Below the pieces are notes generated by a model. The model saw only the letters and a program-made list of their open reading frames with translations, did no database searches and was not told where the DNA came from. From assembly GCA_032433765.1 (NCBI GenBank), contig JAVIAB010000051.1:52499328-52563327 (forward strand): a DNA stretch of 64,000 nt, given 5' to 3'. The stretch is from Megaustenia siamemsis. Taxonomy: Eukaryota; Mollusca; Gastropoda; Stylommatophora; Ariophantidae. A program made the position numbers and the translations under genes. Below are positions 51,301-63,361 of the stretch, in pieces. Every line of letters begins with the position of its first letter. The first letter of the stretch is position 1.

Positions 51301-51855
51301 GTTTTCTGGAGTTAACTCTTACCGAACGGAAGCTTTTTATCAATGCAACGGAAGAGACTTCAGTGACAACATTTGTCCAAGTATTAAATAAGAATTTTAA
51401 GATAAATGAACAAGTATTAGATTTCACCAATACCAAAATTTACAAGACATGTAAAAAAAACAATGTTTGATGATGGTTCACACCAATCCAGTTTATTAAA
51501 GTGTTACGCTATGCAGCGAAACGTTCGCGGCAGAAATCGGCATGGCGTACAGAGCGTCAAAACGTACAGAAAGAGATCAGATTAGTTTGTTTATATGACC
51601 TTAAGTGTCTTGTCAGGCGGCTGGTAGAAATCAAACATGATTAGTCAGTTGTTTGGGGGATAAAAATAAGTGTCTTATGCTGGACGCTGTTTTCCCGAGC
51701 AGCTTCTCTCGTGGCTAAATCTGCCTGTTAGTTTATACAATTCTCAATATCATAGGCAGAGCAACCATTGCCGTCATCGGGGGGGGGGGGGGGGGGGGGG
51801 GCGCCAAGATGCCCATCCATTAACTTATCATAATCAAGTGCCATACTGCTGGTAT
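51301..51855. other. Unassigned sequence with G23 run
   Basis: Probably intronic to the Ig gene. A run of 23 G is at 51779-51801. No exon recognised. Confidence 0.5.
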
Positions 51856-51857
51856 AG

Positions 51858-52500
51858 ATGATGATATCTCTCCACAATTTTGATCTCGACAGTTATTTAT
51901 CATTTCTGTTGTTGACCTTCTGTCAAGCCATTTTCTTAAGCTGTCTGGTATCTTTTCTCTCTAGTTCCCTCTATCTCTTTGTCCCTCAATTTTCCCAGCA
52001 ATATATTCCAGCTGTTCCCTTCTCATTACATGGCCCCCAAAAATGACGATAATATCTTCCTAATATTAGAAATTAGCAATCTTTTTTGCTTTGGTATCTT
52101 TCAGATCATTTTCATTACTCTTCTTAGCTGTCATTTGTATTATTCTCAACCTTCTTCTGTAAAACCACATTTACAGCCACCAGTGATTTTCTTGTCTGTT
52201 GTCACATTGTCCATGATTCATACCCATGTGTTAAGACTTATTCTACATAATATTTAAGAACTCTCTTTCTTGTTTCTGTTGTCAAAAATTGATTGCACAA
52301 TATCTTCCTCATTTTTTGGAAAGCCGCTTTTTTCCTGGGCTGTTTTGCATTTCACCTCTATTGCACATCTACTACCATTAGTTAACATTGTTCCCATAAA
52401 TTTAAATTCGTTTACTTGTTTTAATATTGTTCTACGTTTTTTGTTATTGTGGTGCATAATTTTCCTCATTGTGGTGATGTCTTTCCAGTAACTTAGCTGA
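51858..52500 (-). pseudogene. LINE-G 3' fragment
   Basis: Minus-strand copy of the LINE-G C-terminus. Val-Asn-Glu-Phe-Lys-Phe-Met-Gly and Glu-Glu-Asp-Ile-Val-Gln-Ser-Ile-Phe at 52254-52469 match the block at 22639-22836. It ends at the CTTAAGAAAATGGCTTGAC region and a GATGATAT-like tail. Broken frames; 5'-truncated near 52500. Confidence 0.82.
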
Positions 52501-52509
52501 GTATAATTA

Positions 52510-52757
52510 ACGACCCTCAGCTAACTGCAAGTGTCAGGACCGACGAATAACAGATCGAGACCCTGCTCCACCTCCCAGTGGTACTCATGAAAACAATCTT
52601 TTCTGGCCAATCAAGTAGGGATCGAAGAGGGATGGCGATCCGATACTTAAAAATAACGTGCTGAAGTGGGATGCGTTGGTCGTAAATATCACAGCCTATT
52701 TGCAAACTGCGACACAATGCATCTAAGCCCACCTAACGTCCTTTTAAGGGTGAATGA
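52510..52757 (-). repeat. Dispersed repeat, copy 1 (pairs with 63362-63660)
   Basis: The reverse complement matches 63362-63620 over most of its length: CCCTTAAAA-GACG, GCTGTGATATTT, CACTTCAGCA and CTCTTCGATCCCTACT are shared. Both contain a 60-70-codon frame beginning Met-Gly-Leu/Val-x-Ala-Leu-Cys, but with frame differences, so I do not call a protein. A weaker relative of one block lies near 37777. Confidence 0.65.
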
Positions 52758-54456
52758 CGAAGGAGATTTTCCATATCTTTATTAGTCGTCGGGTGAACGC
52801 CAAAAAGAAAGAGAATCTTCATCAGGAGCAATGCCGTTGAACAAAGACGATTGTGTTATCCAGATAATAATTTCTTTACCAATTCATCTCTATTTACTCC
52901 CAAGCTGTTTAACTGTTTGATATTTGGTTTTTTCGCTGTGTGGCCCATACACTACATGTCATAGTCTGTCAACGTGTTATCGACTACAGAGTAAGCATAT
53001 GACGTGCTTGTTCTAGTTGAGGACTGCTTTTGTGAGCAATAGTAGCTAATGAAAACGTATTGAGTTTTGCCTTACAAAAAACACATCAGAGTAAATAGTT
53101 AAATCTGTGTGTATTTATGTGAACATTTCTTTTACATAAAGGAAAGCTATACTAACTTTTGACCATTAAAACCTCATAAGAATAATCTCGTGAAATTTAT
53201 GTAAAAAGGATGAAAACAAATGAAATTATTATTATTTTATTTTTGCTGTGAAATTGTTAATTTAATGAAAGCAATGTGTAATTGTGTTTACGATGTTAAA
53301 GGTATCGTTGACAGCCAACAAATCAAATGAGGAGATACAGAAAATTATAATACATTTTAATAAAAGGCAGTACAGATTTGTAGAGCACGTGCTGTGAAAA
53401 GGCTAATTGAAATACTTAATAACACAAGAAAAAATAGAAGGTATGAGAAACAAAAGAAAAATATGTTGGGCCGTGTTATAGCAAGGCACATGAAAAAAAC
53501 CAACAGTGGGAGCTGTTGTATGGTGGCCAAGGTTGAGAGTCATGATCGGGAGACTAGACGTTCAACCATTCTCGGCGTGGACAATGAACTTAGGTATAGG
53601 CTGGTAATGGTACTAGGGGGGAATACAGTCAGAGATTATATAACAGTCAACACTATCATCCTCATGACTATTAAACTTGCAGATCCGCCTGAAGCACGGG
53701 CCTCCAACAACCTTGTTACAATATTTTATCTGACCCTGCCTTTTATCCATGTTTTCTCTGTACATCTTATATTTGTTTCTAATTCCAAGTTAAGAGAAAA
53801 GGAAAGCACAGCTGTTTGTTGATGGTGTTTTAATATTAAATATTTTCTCAGCTCTGAAACATGACTTGAATTCTACTATTTTTTTTTTAAGAAGATCACA
53901 AAAGACGCTATAACTGACATTCTCACAACATTTGTAGCTAATACAAGATTATTATACCACAAAGGTTAAATCTTTCGAGTTGTGACAATTTCTTCGCATG
54001 AACATTAAGGAACAAAACTATCACAGAGCTTACAAATTAACGAAGTTAGAACAATCATATTATGGTTGTGCTGTGTAGAAAATTTGAACCAGCCCAATAA
54101 AATATAAATGTCACGAATGAGAGTAATGTAGTTTCCTCAGGACATCTAAATGTATACAAGTAGTTACATTTTTAGGTTTACAACTAAAATGCCTCAAGAT
54201 AGTTGGCAATTTATGTAAACAAGAGAGCCAGCCTAAGAAACCTTGAAAAGAGTGGTCACAGGCTGTGTGATTGGAGTGAGTTTGTTACTGACCCTGAAGA
54301 AGTCAAAGGTTTTCGGGGTCGGTGATTGCATGCATGATATAAGATCAATAATATAAGATGTTTACATAAATACATGCACAAACAGATCACTCCAATCCCA
54401 CGCACTATTTTTTTTTATAAACGCTCGTGGCAGCGATATCAACTTCCGTAATGTAA
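52758..54456. other. Unassigned AT-rich sequence
   Basis: A 142-codon open frame at 53394-53822 has no recognisable motif. Its composition fits the surroundings and it has no convincing splice sites, so I leave it uncalled. A CCTGAAGAAGTC...CGGGGTC hairpin lies near 54290. Confidence 0.45.
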
Positions 54457-54464
54457 AGGTGCAC

Positions 54465-55270
54465 CAGTGGCGCATTCTCTATGATACCGCAGCTACCACC
54501 GGTAGCCTGAACATGTTAACGAAATACAAAAAGAAATGGTAATTTATTATGTTTTTTTAATAATTATATTACAAATTTTCGAATATTCTATAACACATTT
54601 CGTAGGCCAATATGATTTATTTGCTTTGATTTGCATTTATTAAAGCAAGATTTTCTTCTGGCCACTATAACGTTTGTGAATGAAACCAAAACTACTATAC
54701 ATTGAAACCTCTAGAAGCCAGCGGTACATTTTTCCTCTATCCGGGCCTTGTATTAACGACCTTGACATTCAAAAATGGGAGTCAAATTATATAGCGGGTG
54801 TTGCCGCAAGAGAAATGCCGTTTCATGGGTTATTTTTAGCTCTAGCCAATCAGAATCGCCACAAAGTGAAAGTGAAACTATGTCTGATTACCGGAACTTA
54901 ATTAGCTATTTATAACTATGTTATGCGCATCAGCACCTGTAGAAATAACTTTTTCTGCTCTCAAGAGAATCAAATGTTATTTTCGCTCAACTCAGACACA
55001 AGAACGCTTATCTTGTTTGACATTAATGTCCATTGAGAAATCATTCCCTCAGAAACTTAGAAACCAACCCTACAGTACTTTCAATGAGAAAGTCATCAAG
55101 ACATTTTCGTCCAAAACAAGACGGATATAATTATCATAAATAAGTAATTAATTTAAAATGCAGTGAAGTCATTAGAAAATATTATTTTATGTTAGCCTAC
55201 TGAATATAATGTATGTTTTTATTTATTATGTCAGCGGTAGCCCAGACCCCAAAACCAGTATACGCCACTG
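54465..55270 (+). mobile_element. hAT-type DNA transposon remnant, 806 bp, with 8-bp TSD
   Basis: The termini are CAGTGGCGCAT at 54465 and, reversed, CAGTGGCGTAT at 55270. The sub-terminal text also matches in part (GCTACCAC/GCTACCGC). Flanking octamers AGGTGCAC (54457-54464) and AGGTGCAG (55271-55278) differ by one base; 8-bp duplication is the hAT hallmark. The interior keeps only the transposase C-terminus, so this is an internally deleted copy. Confidence 0.85.
54918..55130 (+). pseudogene. hAT transposase C-terminal dimerisation domain fragment
   Basis: About 60 residues with Thr-Phe-Ser-Ala-Leu-Lys-Arg-Ile-Lys, Arg-Ser-Thr-Gln-Thr-Gln-Glu-Arg-Leu and Leu-Met-Ser-Ile-Glu-Lys, the conserved pattern of the hAT C-terminal dimerisation region (also found in ZMYM1-like proteins). 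The catalytic DDE region and BED finger are missing. The stop at 55130 looks like the natural end. Confidence 0.82.
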
Positions 55271-55278
55271 AGGTGCAG

Positions 55279-55735
55279 TAACGCGACAATTAACATTTCC
55301 AAGCAATTAATGTTAACAACTTGTGAAATTAAAACGCAAGCGTTCATAAAATACATCTACGGATATTAGAAAGCTCTCAATGAAGCCAGTTTTAAAAAGC
55401 ATTTATCGATGAATCAACAATTAAAAAGTATATTAGTATAAATATATTGTTTTATTTTGATTCCGATCGATTTATTTCATTCTAATAATGTTGTTTTTTT
55501 TTCTTTCAGAAAAATTTATTTATAGTATACAAAAGGAAAGAGAAAGAAAGAATACTCGTTTGTGCAACGTTATGTGTGCACCGTGCTGTGATCTTCTTGT
55601 ATAATTCGTCAATAGATCGCCGTGCGCATTTAAGCTTAAAGAATCCTATGATGCTGTCACATTTGCAAGCGTTTTTCTAAACTGTACCTGCATTCGTCAT
55701 CTTTTGTTCTGTGGCCCATACCAGGTTCCCAACGA
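55279..55735. other. Unassigned AT-rich sequence
   Basis: No gene recognised. Confidence 0.45.
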
Positions 55736-55739
55736 GTTT

Positions 55740-56470
55740 CCACACGGCTCCCATGGGCGTAGCCAAACTTTAATAAGTGCGCCGCACCAAGGATATTGTC
55801 GTACACCTACGCAGTGGTTCATTCATTGGATGCGGTTTCCACATCAAAGGCTATTTACCTTGGTGCGCCACTTTCTCTGTCTCTTGTCTTGATAGTGCGC
55901 GTTGTTATAGGTTCACTTGTCCATCTTTTGAAGTTATCAGTTCACTTTAGTCGTGGTTTGCCTCTGCCTTGTCTACCTTGTATCTCCCCTCCCAAGAAGG
56001 GAAATTTGAGTAAATATAGCATTTTACAATTCGTAGTTTTAATTTTGATATTATTTGTTTTGATGTGAGTATATTTTTCATGTTCTTAAAACTGCTTTTT
56101 GACATTCCTATTCGTTTGTTTATTGCTGTCTTACATTTTCCATAATTTGTTATTATATGTTCAAGATAGCTATACTCTTTCCATCTATGAAGGAAATATT
56201 GATTTCCTTGTTTTGGGTCTTTTAAATATCATTTCCAATCAATATTCTTTACTTGTCTTGTCTCTTTTGTTCACTAGTTGTTGTAGGTCTTCTTGTTTTT
56301 TTGCCATTAGTACGGTATCATCAATATCTTAGATTATATATCCATTGATGTTTAATCGTGGCACCCCCCATAATATCTTTGAAGATTTGTTCAGTGTATA
56401 AGTTGATTAGACATTTTTATAGAATGCAGCCCTTTCCTACTACTCTTTTTATATCAATATGTGCAGAGTT
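55740..56470 (-). pseudogene. Decayed LINE-D-like copy (3' part with RT box)
   Basis: The minus strand around 55850-55995 matches the LINE-D C-terminus (compare 39100-39240). Further upstream, near 56300-56320, the text passes through an Ala-Asp-Asp-Thr-Val-Leu-Met-Ala-like RT box and a Lys-Lys-Gln-Glu-Asp-Leu-Gln stretch. Stops and indels are frequent, so it is older than the other copies. Confidence 0.65.
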
Positions 56471-56690
56471 CTCAATATTCTATTTTGTCACAGCTGTTTG
56501 TTGCAACTAAAGATTTGTGCAATATAAATAATCAACAAACAGAGCAAAGTTGGACCGGAAAAAAATAGCCAGCGGCTGTTTATTATCTATCACAATATTA
56601 ATTTAACTTCCGATATTCCTTAATGGGTTAACACATTAGACAGACAACAGTAGCTATACTGTAGACAATAAGTGCTTCCAGGCACAAAGG
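56471..56690. other. Unassigned spacer
   Basis: No recognisable feature. Confidence 0.4.
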
Positions 56691-58190
56691 CATCTAATTA
56701 AAATTCTCACCAATAGAGAGGCTGCACAGTCAGAACAGTAGCAGGTTACACAGATCACTTCGAAGTTAGATCAGGTGTAAGACAGGGATGCGTACTATCC
56801 CGCCAACTGTTTATTACATGGACTATATATGCAAGTTAGATCAGGTGTAAGACAAGGGTGCGTACTATCCCGCCAACTGTTTATTACATGGACTATATAT
56901 GCAAGTTAGATCAGGTGTAAGACAAGGGTGCGTACTATCCCGCCAACTGTTTATTACATGGACTATATATGCAAGTTAGATCAGGTGTAAGACAGGGGTG
57001 CGTACTATCCCGCCAACTGTTTATTACATGGACTATATATGCAAGTTAGATCAGGTGTAAGACAGGGGTGCGTACTATCCCGCCAACTGTTTATTACATG
57101 GACTATATATGCAAGTTAGATCAGGTGTAAGACAGGGATGCGTACTATCCCGCCAACTGTTTATTACATGGACTATATATGCAAGTTAGATCAGGTGTAA
57201 GACAGGGGTGCGTACTATCCCGCCAACTGTTTATTACATGGACTATATATGCAAGTTAGATCAGGTGTAAGACAGGGATGCGTACTATCCCGCCAACTGT
57301 TTATTACATGGACCATATATGCAAGTTAGATCAGGTGTAAGACAGGGATGCGTACTATCCCGCCAACTGTTTATTACATGGACTATATATGCAAGTTAGA
57401 TCAGGTGTAAGACAGGGATGCGTACTATCCCGCCAACTGTTTATTACATGGACCATATAAGCAAATTAGACAACCCATCAGAGACAGAGGAGAAGGATGA
57501 GCATCTATTTGCAGACAATCAGGCACTGATGCATGGACAAATAGAAGAAGATCTACAAGAACACTTAAACAGACTCAACATTAAAGGCGCAAAATACAAC
57601 ATGAAAATCAACATCAATAAAACAGAAGTCATGAGTATCGCAAAAGAGAAACAGAATATTAACATAACTGTAGACAGCTAAAACTAATAGAGGAATTTAA
57701 ACACATAAGAAGTCTAGTGACAAACGACAATTCACAAACAGCAGAAATAGACTTAAGATGAAACAAAGCTTGTCAAATCATTGGGCAGCTATCACCACTA
57801 TTGTCCTACTAGGAACTAACTCTAGAGGCAAAACGGGCACTTATGCAATCTTCATCCCAACGTTGTGCAAACATGCCAGTCCTTGGCCCTAAATGTAAGA
57901 ACAATAAGAAAAATAATCTGAGATGAAATGTGTTAGACGAATGACATGAAACAGCCTGAGAGATAAAATCAGAAATAAAGAACTGAGAAAAAAGCTAGGC
58001 AAAGTAACAACAGATAAAATGGTTTAGCCACGTGGCAACGCAAAAAGACCAAAACACAGCACACTGATCCTTTAATAAACGTTGCCCACACCCACAAGTC
58101 GAGCATGAAAAAGATAGATTGACAGAATATTTGAAATACTAGGAAACATAATAGCAGCAGAGACGAACAGAAGAGCAAAAAAAAAAAACG
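56690..58190 (+). pseudogene. LINE RT remnant containing a 70-bp tandem amplification
   Basis: RT text enters near 56690, is expanded ten-fold at the Val-Arg-Gln-Gly-Cys-Val-Leu-Ser motif (56763-57462), then continues at 57418-57681. There Phe-Ala-Asp-Asn stands where the catalytic Tyr/Phe-Ala-Asp-Asp box is expected, so the second catalytic Asp reads Asn. Lys-Ile-Asn-Ile-Asn-Lys-Thr-Glu and further broken C-terminal text follow to about 58190. The family cannot be assigned with confidence. Confidence 0.75.
56763..57462. repeat. 70-bp tandem repeat, 10 copies, derived from RT coding sequence
   Basis: AAGTTAGATCAGGTGTAAGA begins units at 56763, 56833 and every 70 bp to 57393. Units differ only at a few sites (CAGGGATG/CAAGGGTG/CAGGGGTG; ACTATATA/ACCATATA). 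70 is not a multiple of three, so successive units read in different frames. Confidence 0.97.
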
Positions 58191-58503
58191 CAAATTATAT
58201 CTCCTCTCGACGCTGAAAGGCAAATGAGGAACGAAAGAAGGTGAATAAGGCACAAAGTGTAGCGAATGAATTAAATTGTTTGTGTGCATCTGAGTGTGGA
58301 ACCACGCGAGTGTTTGTATTTGTAGATAGAAATAATGAAATGGTGAAGCAGTTGATGACATATGCTAATTAAAGAAAGAAAAAAAGAGCTAGGAAAAAAG
58401 AATATTATTGACACATAAAGAAACAGATACTCAAAGTTAAGTTTAAAGTATATAAAGTACATGATAAAAAAGGCAGGCAAAAATTAAAGTGAGTTGATAA
58501 CAA
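58191..58503. other. Unassigned AT-rich sequence
   Basis: No gene recognised. Confidence 0.4.
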
Positions 58504-58516
58504 CAAAGGCATTACA

Positions 58517-58738
58517 CGTCATAAATTCATGCGTCACTCCTTCGGATGAAAGAGATGGGAGTTAAGATGGGCACAGCCAGAAAGAGAAACTTAGTGGGCG
58601 TGTAAGAAGACTTATCAACCAACACAGAGCTGGAGTCGTCAGCCGCTGGACACTGCGGGAATTGCTGAGGAGGGGATATGAGCACCTATGAATATGTTCG
58701 GAGTGCAATGATGATGAGCCGCAAATAACTCAATAACT
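58517..58738 (+). mobile_element. H-type retroposon (copy 3) with 13-bp TSD
   Basis: TSD CAAAGGCATTACA lies at 58504-58516 and 58739-58751. The 222-bp body keeps the Gly-Val-Val-Ser-Arg-Trp-Thr-Leu-Arg-Glu and Cys-Ser-Glu-Cys-Asn-Asp-Asp-Glu frame with one internal TGA. The TSD fixes the 3' end of the family at ...CAATAACT. Confidence 0.85.
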
Positions 58739-58751
58739 CAAAGGCATTACA

Positions 58752-59840
58752 AGTGTGTAACATTAGGACAAGACTAGGATATGCACGTGTATATATAATT
58801 TTACATATAATATATGTATATACGTGTGTATATAAGTGGCAGGGACATGTTGAAAAGTGGACAATCGTCGCATCACCAAAGAAAAAATGTATGTAAAGTT
58901 GATCATAGGTGGAAAGTAACATGCGGGTAATCAAAAAGTGAAGTACAAAGTTGTTTGAAAGGCATGCCTTAGTCAATTTTTCTTTTGTAGAAAAAGACTA
59001 TAAAAGATTTGCAGATGATCATACAACATGGAGAAGCGTATAGGGAGTGGCACAGTAACATATAAAGAAGAAATAAAACTGAATGGTGGAAAAATTAAAA
59101 GAAAAACAATATCTCTCGACATAACAATCGTTTGCTGATTCTGTAGCCGACTTGTTATTTTAATCTTGGAGATAAAGCAGCTGCTGGGCAACACGACGCC
59201 ATGTCGTTACTATTAAAGACCTTCATCTGCGTGTGACGGTCGCTCGTGAAGTCGTAAAAGGTCGCTATTATCTGTTAAATTTGGTTTGGATGACTCATAG
59301 CAAGGACACTGAGTCCTGAAGTGTGTGTGTTGTAATGAAGGCATGGGTGGTTTGACCGATGACTTGTTGGCACTGGTTCCACAACAGAAGGAAATGTGCT
59401 TAAATTGGATTTCAGTAACCTAGAGTTGCGCAACATCAGCCTCACTCTCAAGCTACACTGGATCCAGTGGCATGATAATATTAAGACGATTGTAGCGGAA
59501 ACTCGAAACAGTTCATTAGAGTATGTGCGAGTACAGTGCTGATTGTTGTCTAAATAAACGTATACCGGAACGCTAACATACAACCACAATTTCTTTTTTT
59601 TTTTTTAAATTGCAATATCCCAATCCCCTGAAACTCTGGTGTACTTACATCTGTATTATCATTGTCAACAACAACAACTTGAGATTGTAGAGTAGCGGAA
59701 TTCGAGTTTTCTATTAGACATGCGTGCACGTGTGTGAGTGTGTGTGTCTCTCTCTCTTTAGCTGAAAACATCCCTTAGAAGATGCAGCAGGAAAGTTGTT
59801 TGATCTTTTAAAGAGAGAAGTTTGAACTTGCTTCTATGCA
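58752..59840. other. Unassigned non-coding sequence
   Basis: TATATGTATA-rich near 58785-58835 and a T-rich run near 59590-59608. The frame at 59275-59589 (minus) has no recognisable motif. Confidence 0.5.
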
Positions 59841-59843
59841 TCA

Positions 59844-59935
59844 CCCCCCCCCCTCCCACACACACACGCACGCGAACGCACACGCACACACGCGCGCGCG
59901 CACACACACACGCACACACACACACTCGCGTTGTA
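59844..59935. repeat. C10 run and (CA)n/(CG)n microsatellite
   Basis: C10 at 59844-59853, then CACACACGCACGCG-type alternating purine-pyrimidine DNA to about 59935, which could favour Z-DNA. Confidence 0.93.
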
Positions 59936-60390
59936 GTAATGCGTCACTTTATGCTAGATAGACCAACTAGAGACAGGGTCTGAATGTCTTTCTCCTGGTC
60001 CTTTTGCATTTCTTAATTTTAGTGAGACTTTGTTCTTCCTATGGTTAGAAGGCGATAAGGGACCAAATGTGACAAACTGAGAAGTTCACAGGACAAGTTC
60101 ACTACAATCCGCCATGTTTTCGATTTAAAAAAAAAAAATCAGTATTATTATTTCATAAAGATGAATTTACAAATAATATTTCATTCACATGTTTAATTTT
60201 ATTTGGCTCAAACTTTATTTGAATAGCTATTCAAAATAATCTCCGATACGTGTCACATTTCTTTGGTGTGGCATTTACCTTCTTGTCAGTGTCTAATTTA
60301 AGATTTCTTATGTTTCATTATTTAAAATACACATATGAATACTGACTTGGCCGATTTATTTACTTCTGTGACAATTTTGTTTAATCTTTC
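59936..60390. other. Unassigned sequence
   Basis: No gene recognised. Confidence 0.45.
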
Positions 60391-60399
60391 TGGTCAGGT

Positions 60400-60565
60400 T
60401 AATTCTTGTCTATTTTTAAGGCATCCATTAGGGCATATGCCCTTTACACGCCAATCCTTTCTGCCCCTTTCCGTCTGTTTCAGTCTCCTCCAGGTGTCAT
60501 TAAACTGTGTGATGTCTGTTTCACAATTTCGTCTCATATGCTTCTTCTAGGATTTCCCGGTTTCC
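60400..60565 (-). pseudogene. Possible LINE C-terminal remnant
   Basis: Minus-strand text includes Thr-Trp-Arg-Arg-Leu-Lys-Gln-Thr-Glu-Arg-Gly-Arg-Lys-Asp-Trp-Arg, resembling the W-x-x-L...D-R-x-x-W-R end of several LINE proteins. No tail or TSD was found. Confidence 0.35.
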
Positions 60566-61262
60566 CCTGGTTAGATTAAGTCCATTCCTTATTCATGTCG
60601 TTTCTCACTCACAAAAGTGTCAATGACGAACATTCTCAGTGGCATCTTTAGTCAATACAAACGTGCCGACGTGATGTTAACCTTTCTACATCGTGAACGT
60701 GAAACTGACCTAACTGCTTTATTATCTTCGACAAGGTAAATCTTTATAGTCCTTTGTTTGTGTTCGAATAAAAAACAAACTGACAGCTACTTCTAGTCTT
60801 AATCTGAATAGATTAACACACCTTTGCCACTTTGCTGAAATTCACGCAATAATTACGTCCCCTGGATGCGTGGCGTACAGCATAATTATTTACTTACGTT
60901 ACATAACGCGTGGGTGGTCTTCCTGCTAGCGTCATTTCCTCTCATAGGAATCTGGATGCAATATTGCCATATTATGCTGTTTTTTGTTTGTTTGTTTATT
61001 TATTTTTGTTCTTTCTTTGATTGTTTTGCTTGCTAGAGGACTAAAATGGAGTATTTCCAGCCGATACACATAACGAAAAAAATAGGTAATATCTCCTGTT
61101 TTACAAATCTAAGCATGGCTCCTTAGGACACAGACAACTATAGAGCCTAAACTGAAACTTGGCAGACAGGGCACATTACAGAACCGAAAACTTGTCATCT
61201 AAATCTACGCTCAGTAACATTAGACAAAGATTTGCTGAAATGTGATCATGGCGATGTCTTCA
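60566..61262. other. Unassigned sequence
   Basis: GTTTGTTTGTTT-rich near 60986-61020. No gene recognised. Confidence 0.45.
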
Positions 61263-61263
61263 G

Positions 61264-63125
61264 ATCTATCTATCTTTCGTTCGCCTGAAGTATATCTGCA
61301 ATGTCGTTTTCTATATAACTTTTACTGTCTTTTGTAATTCTTGCAGTGGCCCAAATAGTTTTGTCTGTAGTGTTGTATCTATGGGACAATGGATTTTCCT
61401 CAGTCTACTATATTCAGTTTGTGTTCAGCAGTCTGGGGCGCCTGTCCATATGCACATGTAGTGGAAGTACCGATCTTGAATTTTGTATGCATGTGACTGT
61501 GGAGTCGATTGTGTCCTGTTCTGAGGAATATAATGATAACTCAATCACATCTATTCATATTATGAAAGGCATCCTGATTTGGAGCTTGTGGTCCTCTGAT
61601 TCATTTGATTCTTATGATGGTATGTAACCGGTGCATCTGGTTCTGTACGTGTTGAACCTTCCTTTGCCAAATAATCCGCTTTCTCGATTCCTGGTATTCC
61701 ATAGTGAGATGGGGTCCACCGCAAGGCAACTCTGTAGTGCTTGCAGAGTTCAGTCAATAAGGTCTGCAGATGTAGAAATTTTCTATAATGAAATAGTATA
61801 CTCTGTGTCAAAAATACTATACGCTGTGGGCTAATATTATTGCTCTGCAGTTTTTCTATTGTCAACTTTATTGCTTGGATTTCTGCATCATAATTGTGAC
61901 AATATTTCCATGTTGCTATTTTTATTGATATCCCTAGTGTTATTTGGGTACTCTAGGTATGCATCTGCACTCTGTGCTGATCCATCTGTGTACACACTAG
62001 TCCATAGATCGTGTAGGTATTCTTCATCCATGAAACAGAGAGTTACTGTTTTACGCTGTATACTAATCTGTTCCTCAATCAAGTATTCCATTCACTTCTG
62101 TCCGTATTCGTATTGACAATCCTGATTCCTCTGTCTAGGGAGTCTGATCTGGTATGGACAGTAGGTGATTAACGACGTTTGGTGTGTCTGGTGTCTACAA
62201 ATTCGCTTGGTTTGGTTGATAAAACTGCTTCTCTTAAGCCGTCCCAATGCAAGATTTTGGAATAGGTCCTTCAATGGATGTATCGGCATGCATGGACATT
62301 TTTCTGCCTGTATCAGCACCTTTGTGTCCCTCCGTTCTCTCAGTGCTGGTATCCTCCACAATTTCTCCATCTCCAATATTGGTGTTTACTTCATTGCTCC
62401 TGTGATGACCCTAAGTGCCTGGTTTTGTACTTTATCCAGCTCTTACAATGTGGTGTTTGATGCTGAGCACCATGCGGATGATCCATATTCTAAATGTGGG
62501 CATATACTCTGCTGGTAAACTTTACTGAGTATTTTCCCACTCGCACCCCATGCGGTTCCACACAGCTTTCTTAGAATAGCCAACTTCCTCCTTGCTTTTT
62601 GAGTTGCTTATTTATCTGCTGTTTCCAAGATAGTTTGTTATCAAACGTAACTCCGAGATACGTAGCTTGTATGTCTTCTTTCACAGGCTCATTGTTTATG
62701 TAGATGGCTCCTGCTTTTTGTTTTGGGGAGAGAGTGAAAAGTGTAGTACTGCATTTGTCTGTATTGATGCTGATACACCATCTATTTATCAATGAATTCA
62801 GTGCATTCATAACTGTTTGCAACAAATTTGAGGCCACTGTTGCATACTCCTTTGTGCACCACATTACCAAGTCATCTGCATACATTGCCACTTTGATGCC
62901 ATGTGGTAGTTCAGTAACTAGGTCGGTCCTCGAACAAGACTAGAAAAAGTGTTAGAGATAGTACCCGTCCCTGTGGAACGCCCTGGCGCAGTAGGACCTT
63001 ACTCTTAAGACCACCCAGTTGCACTCTGGCTCTCCTGCTATGCAGGTATGCTTTGACCCATTTGTACATCCTGCCATTTACTCCTAAATTTCTGTTTCTT
63101 CAAAAACCCTTCCTTCCATTTCGTA
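61264..63125 (-). pseudogene. LINE-A copy 2, 5'-truncated in the RT
   Basis: Nearly collinear with 8637-10560: the same (GATA)n tail and Cys-His region, an RNase H with Tyr-Thr-Asp-Gly-Ser-Ala (about 61980) and Trp-Thr-Pro-Ser-His, and an RT with Met-Tyr-Ala-Asp-Asp (about 62880) and the GVPQG region. It lacks several short segments and is split into at least four frames by small indels, so it is inactive. The 5' break at about 63125 lies between the two RT catalytic Asp motifs. Confidence 0.92.
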
Positions 63126-63361
63126 TCAAGTCTTCAGATAAAATGTTAATTTTTTTCTCCCAAATAAACCTTACTGTTTTGCTTAATTGGGTTTCTGCAT
63201 CTTTTGGATATTACATGTCGCATTTAAAAGTGAATTGAAGTTGTTTTTTTTTTGGCCGACTTGTGATTGTTTTATTTACAGCTGAAAAGTAACAGTAAAT
63301 TGCGGTCTTGCTTGCGTTCGCTCGATGACTTGGTTTCACCTCTTCAAGGAGTACACCTCTT
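63126..63361. other. Unassigned spacer
   Basis: No recognisable feature. Confidence 0.4.

Noticed and set aside
53394..53822. 142-codon open frame
   Set aside because: No recognisable motif, AT-rich codon use like the flanks, no initiation or splice context I can defend.
54288..54330. Another Penelope/hammerhead copy
   Set aside because: CCTGAAGAAGTC and CGGGGTC form a hairpin, but the GAAAC box and GGCC stem are missing.
58690..59589. Minus-strand frames of about 100 codons
   Set aside because: Low-complexity hydrophobic text without domain motifs, overlapping TATA/ACGT-rich repeats.
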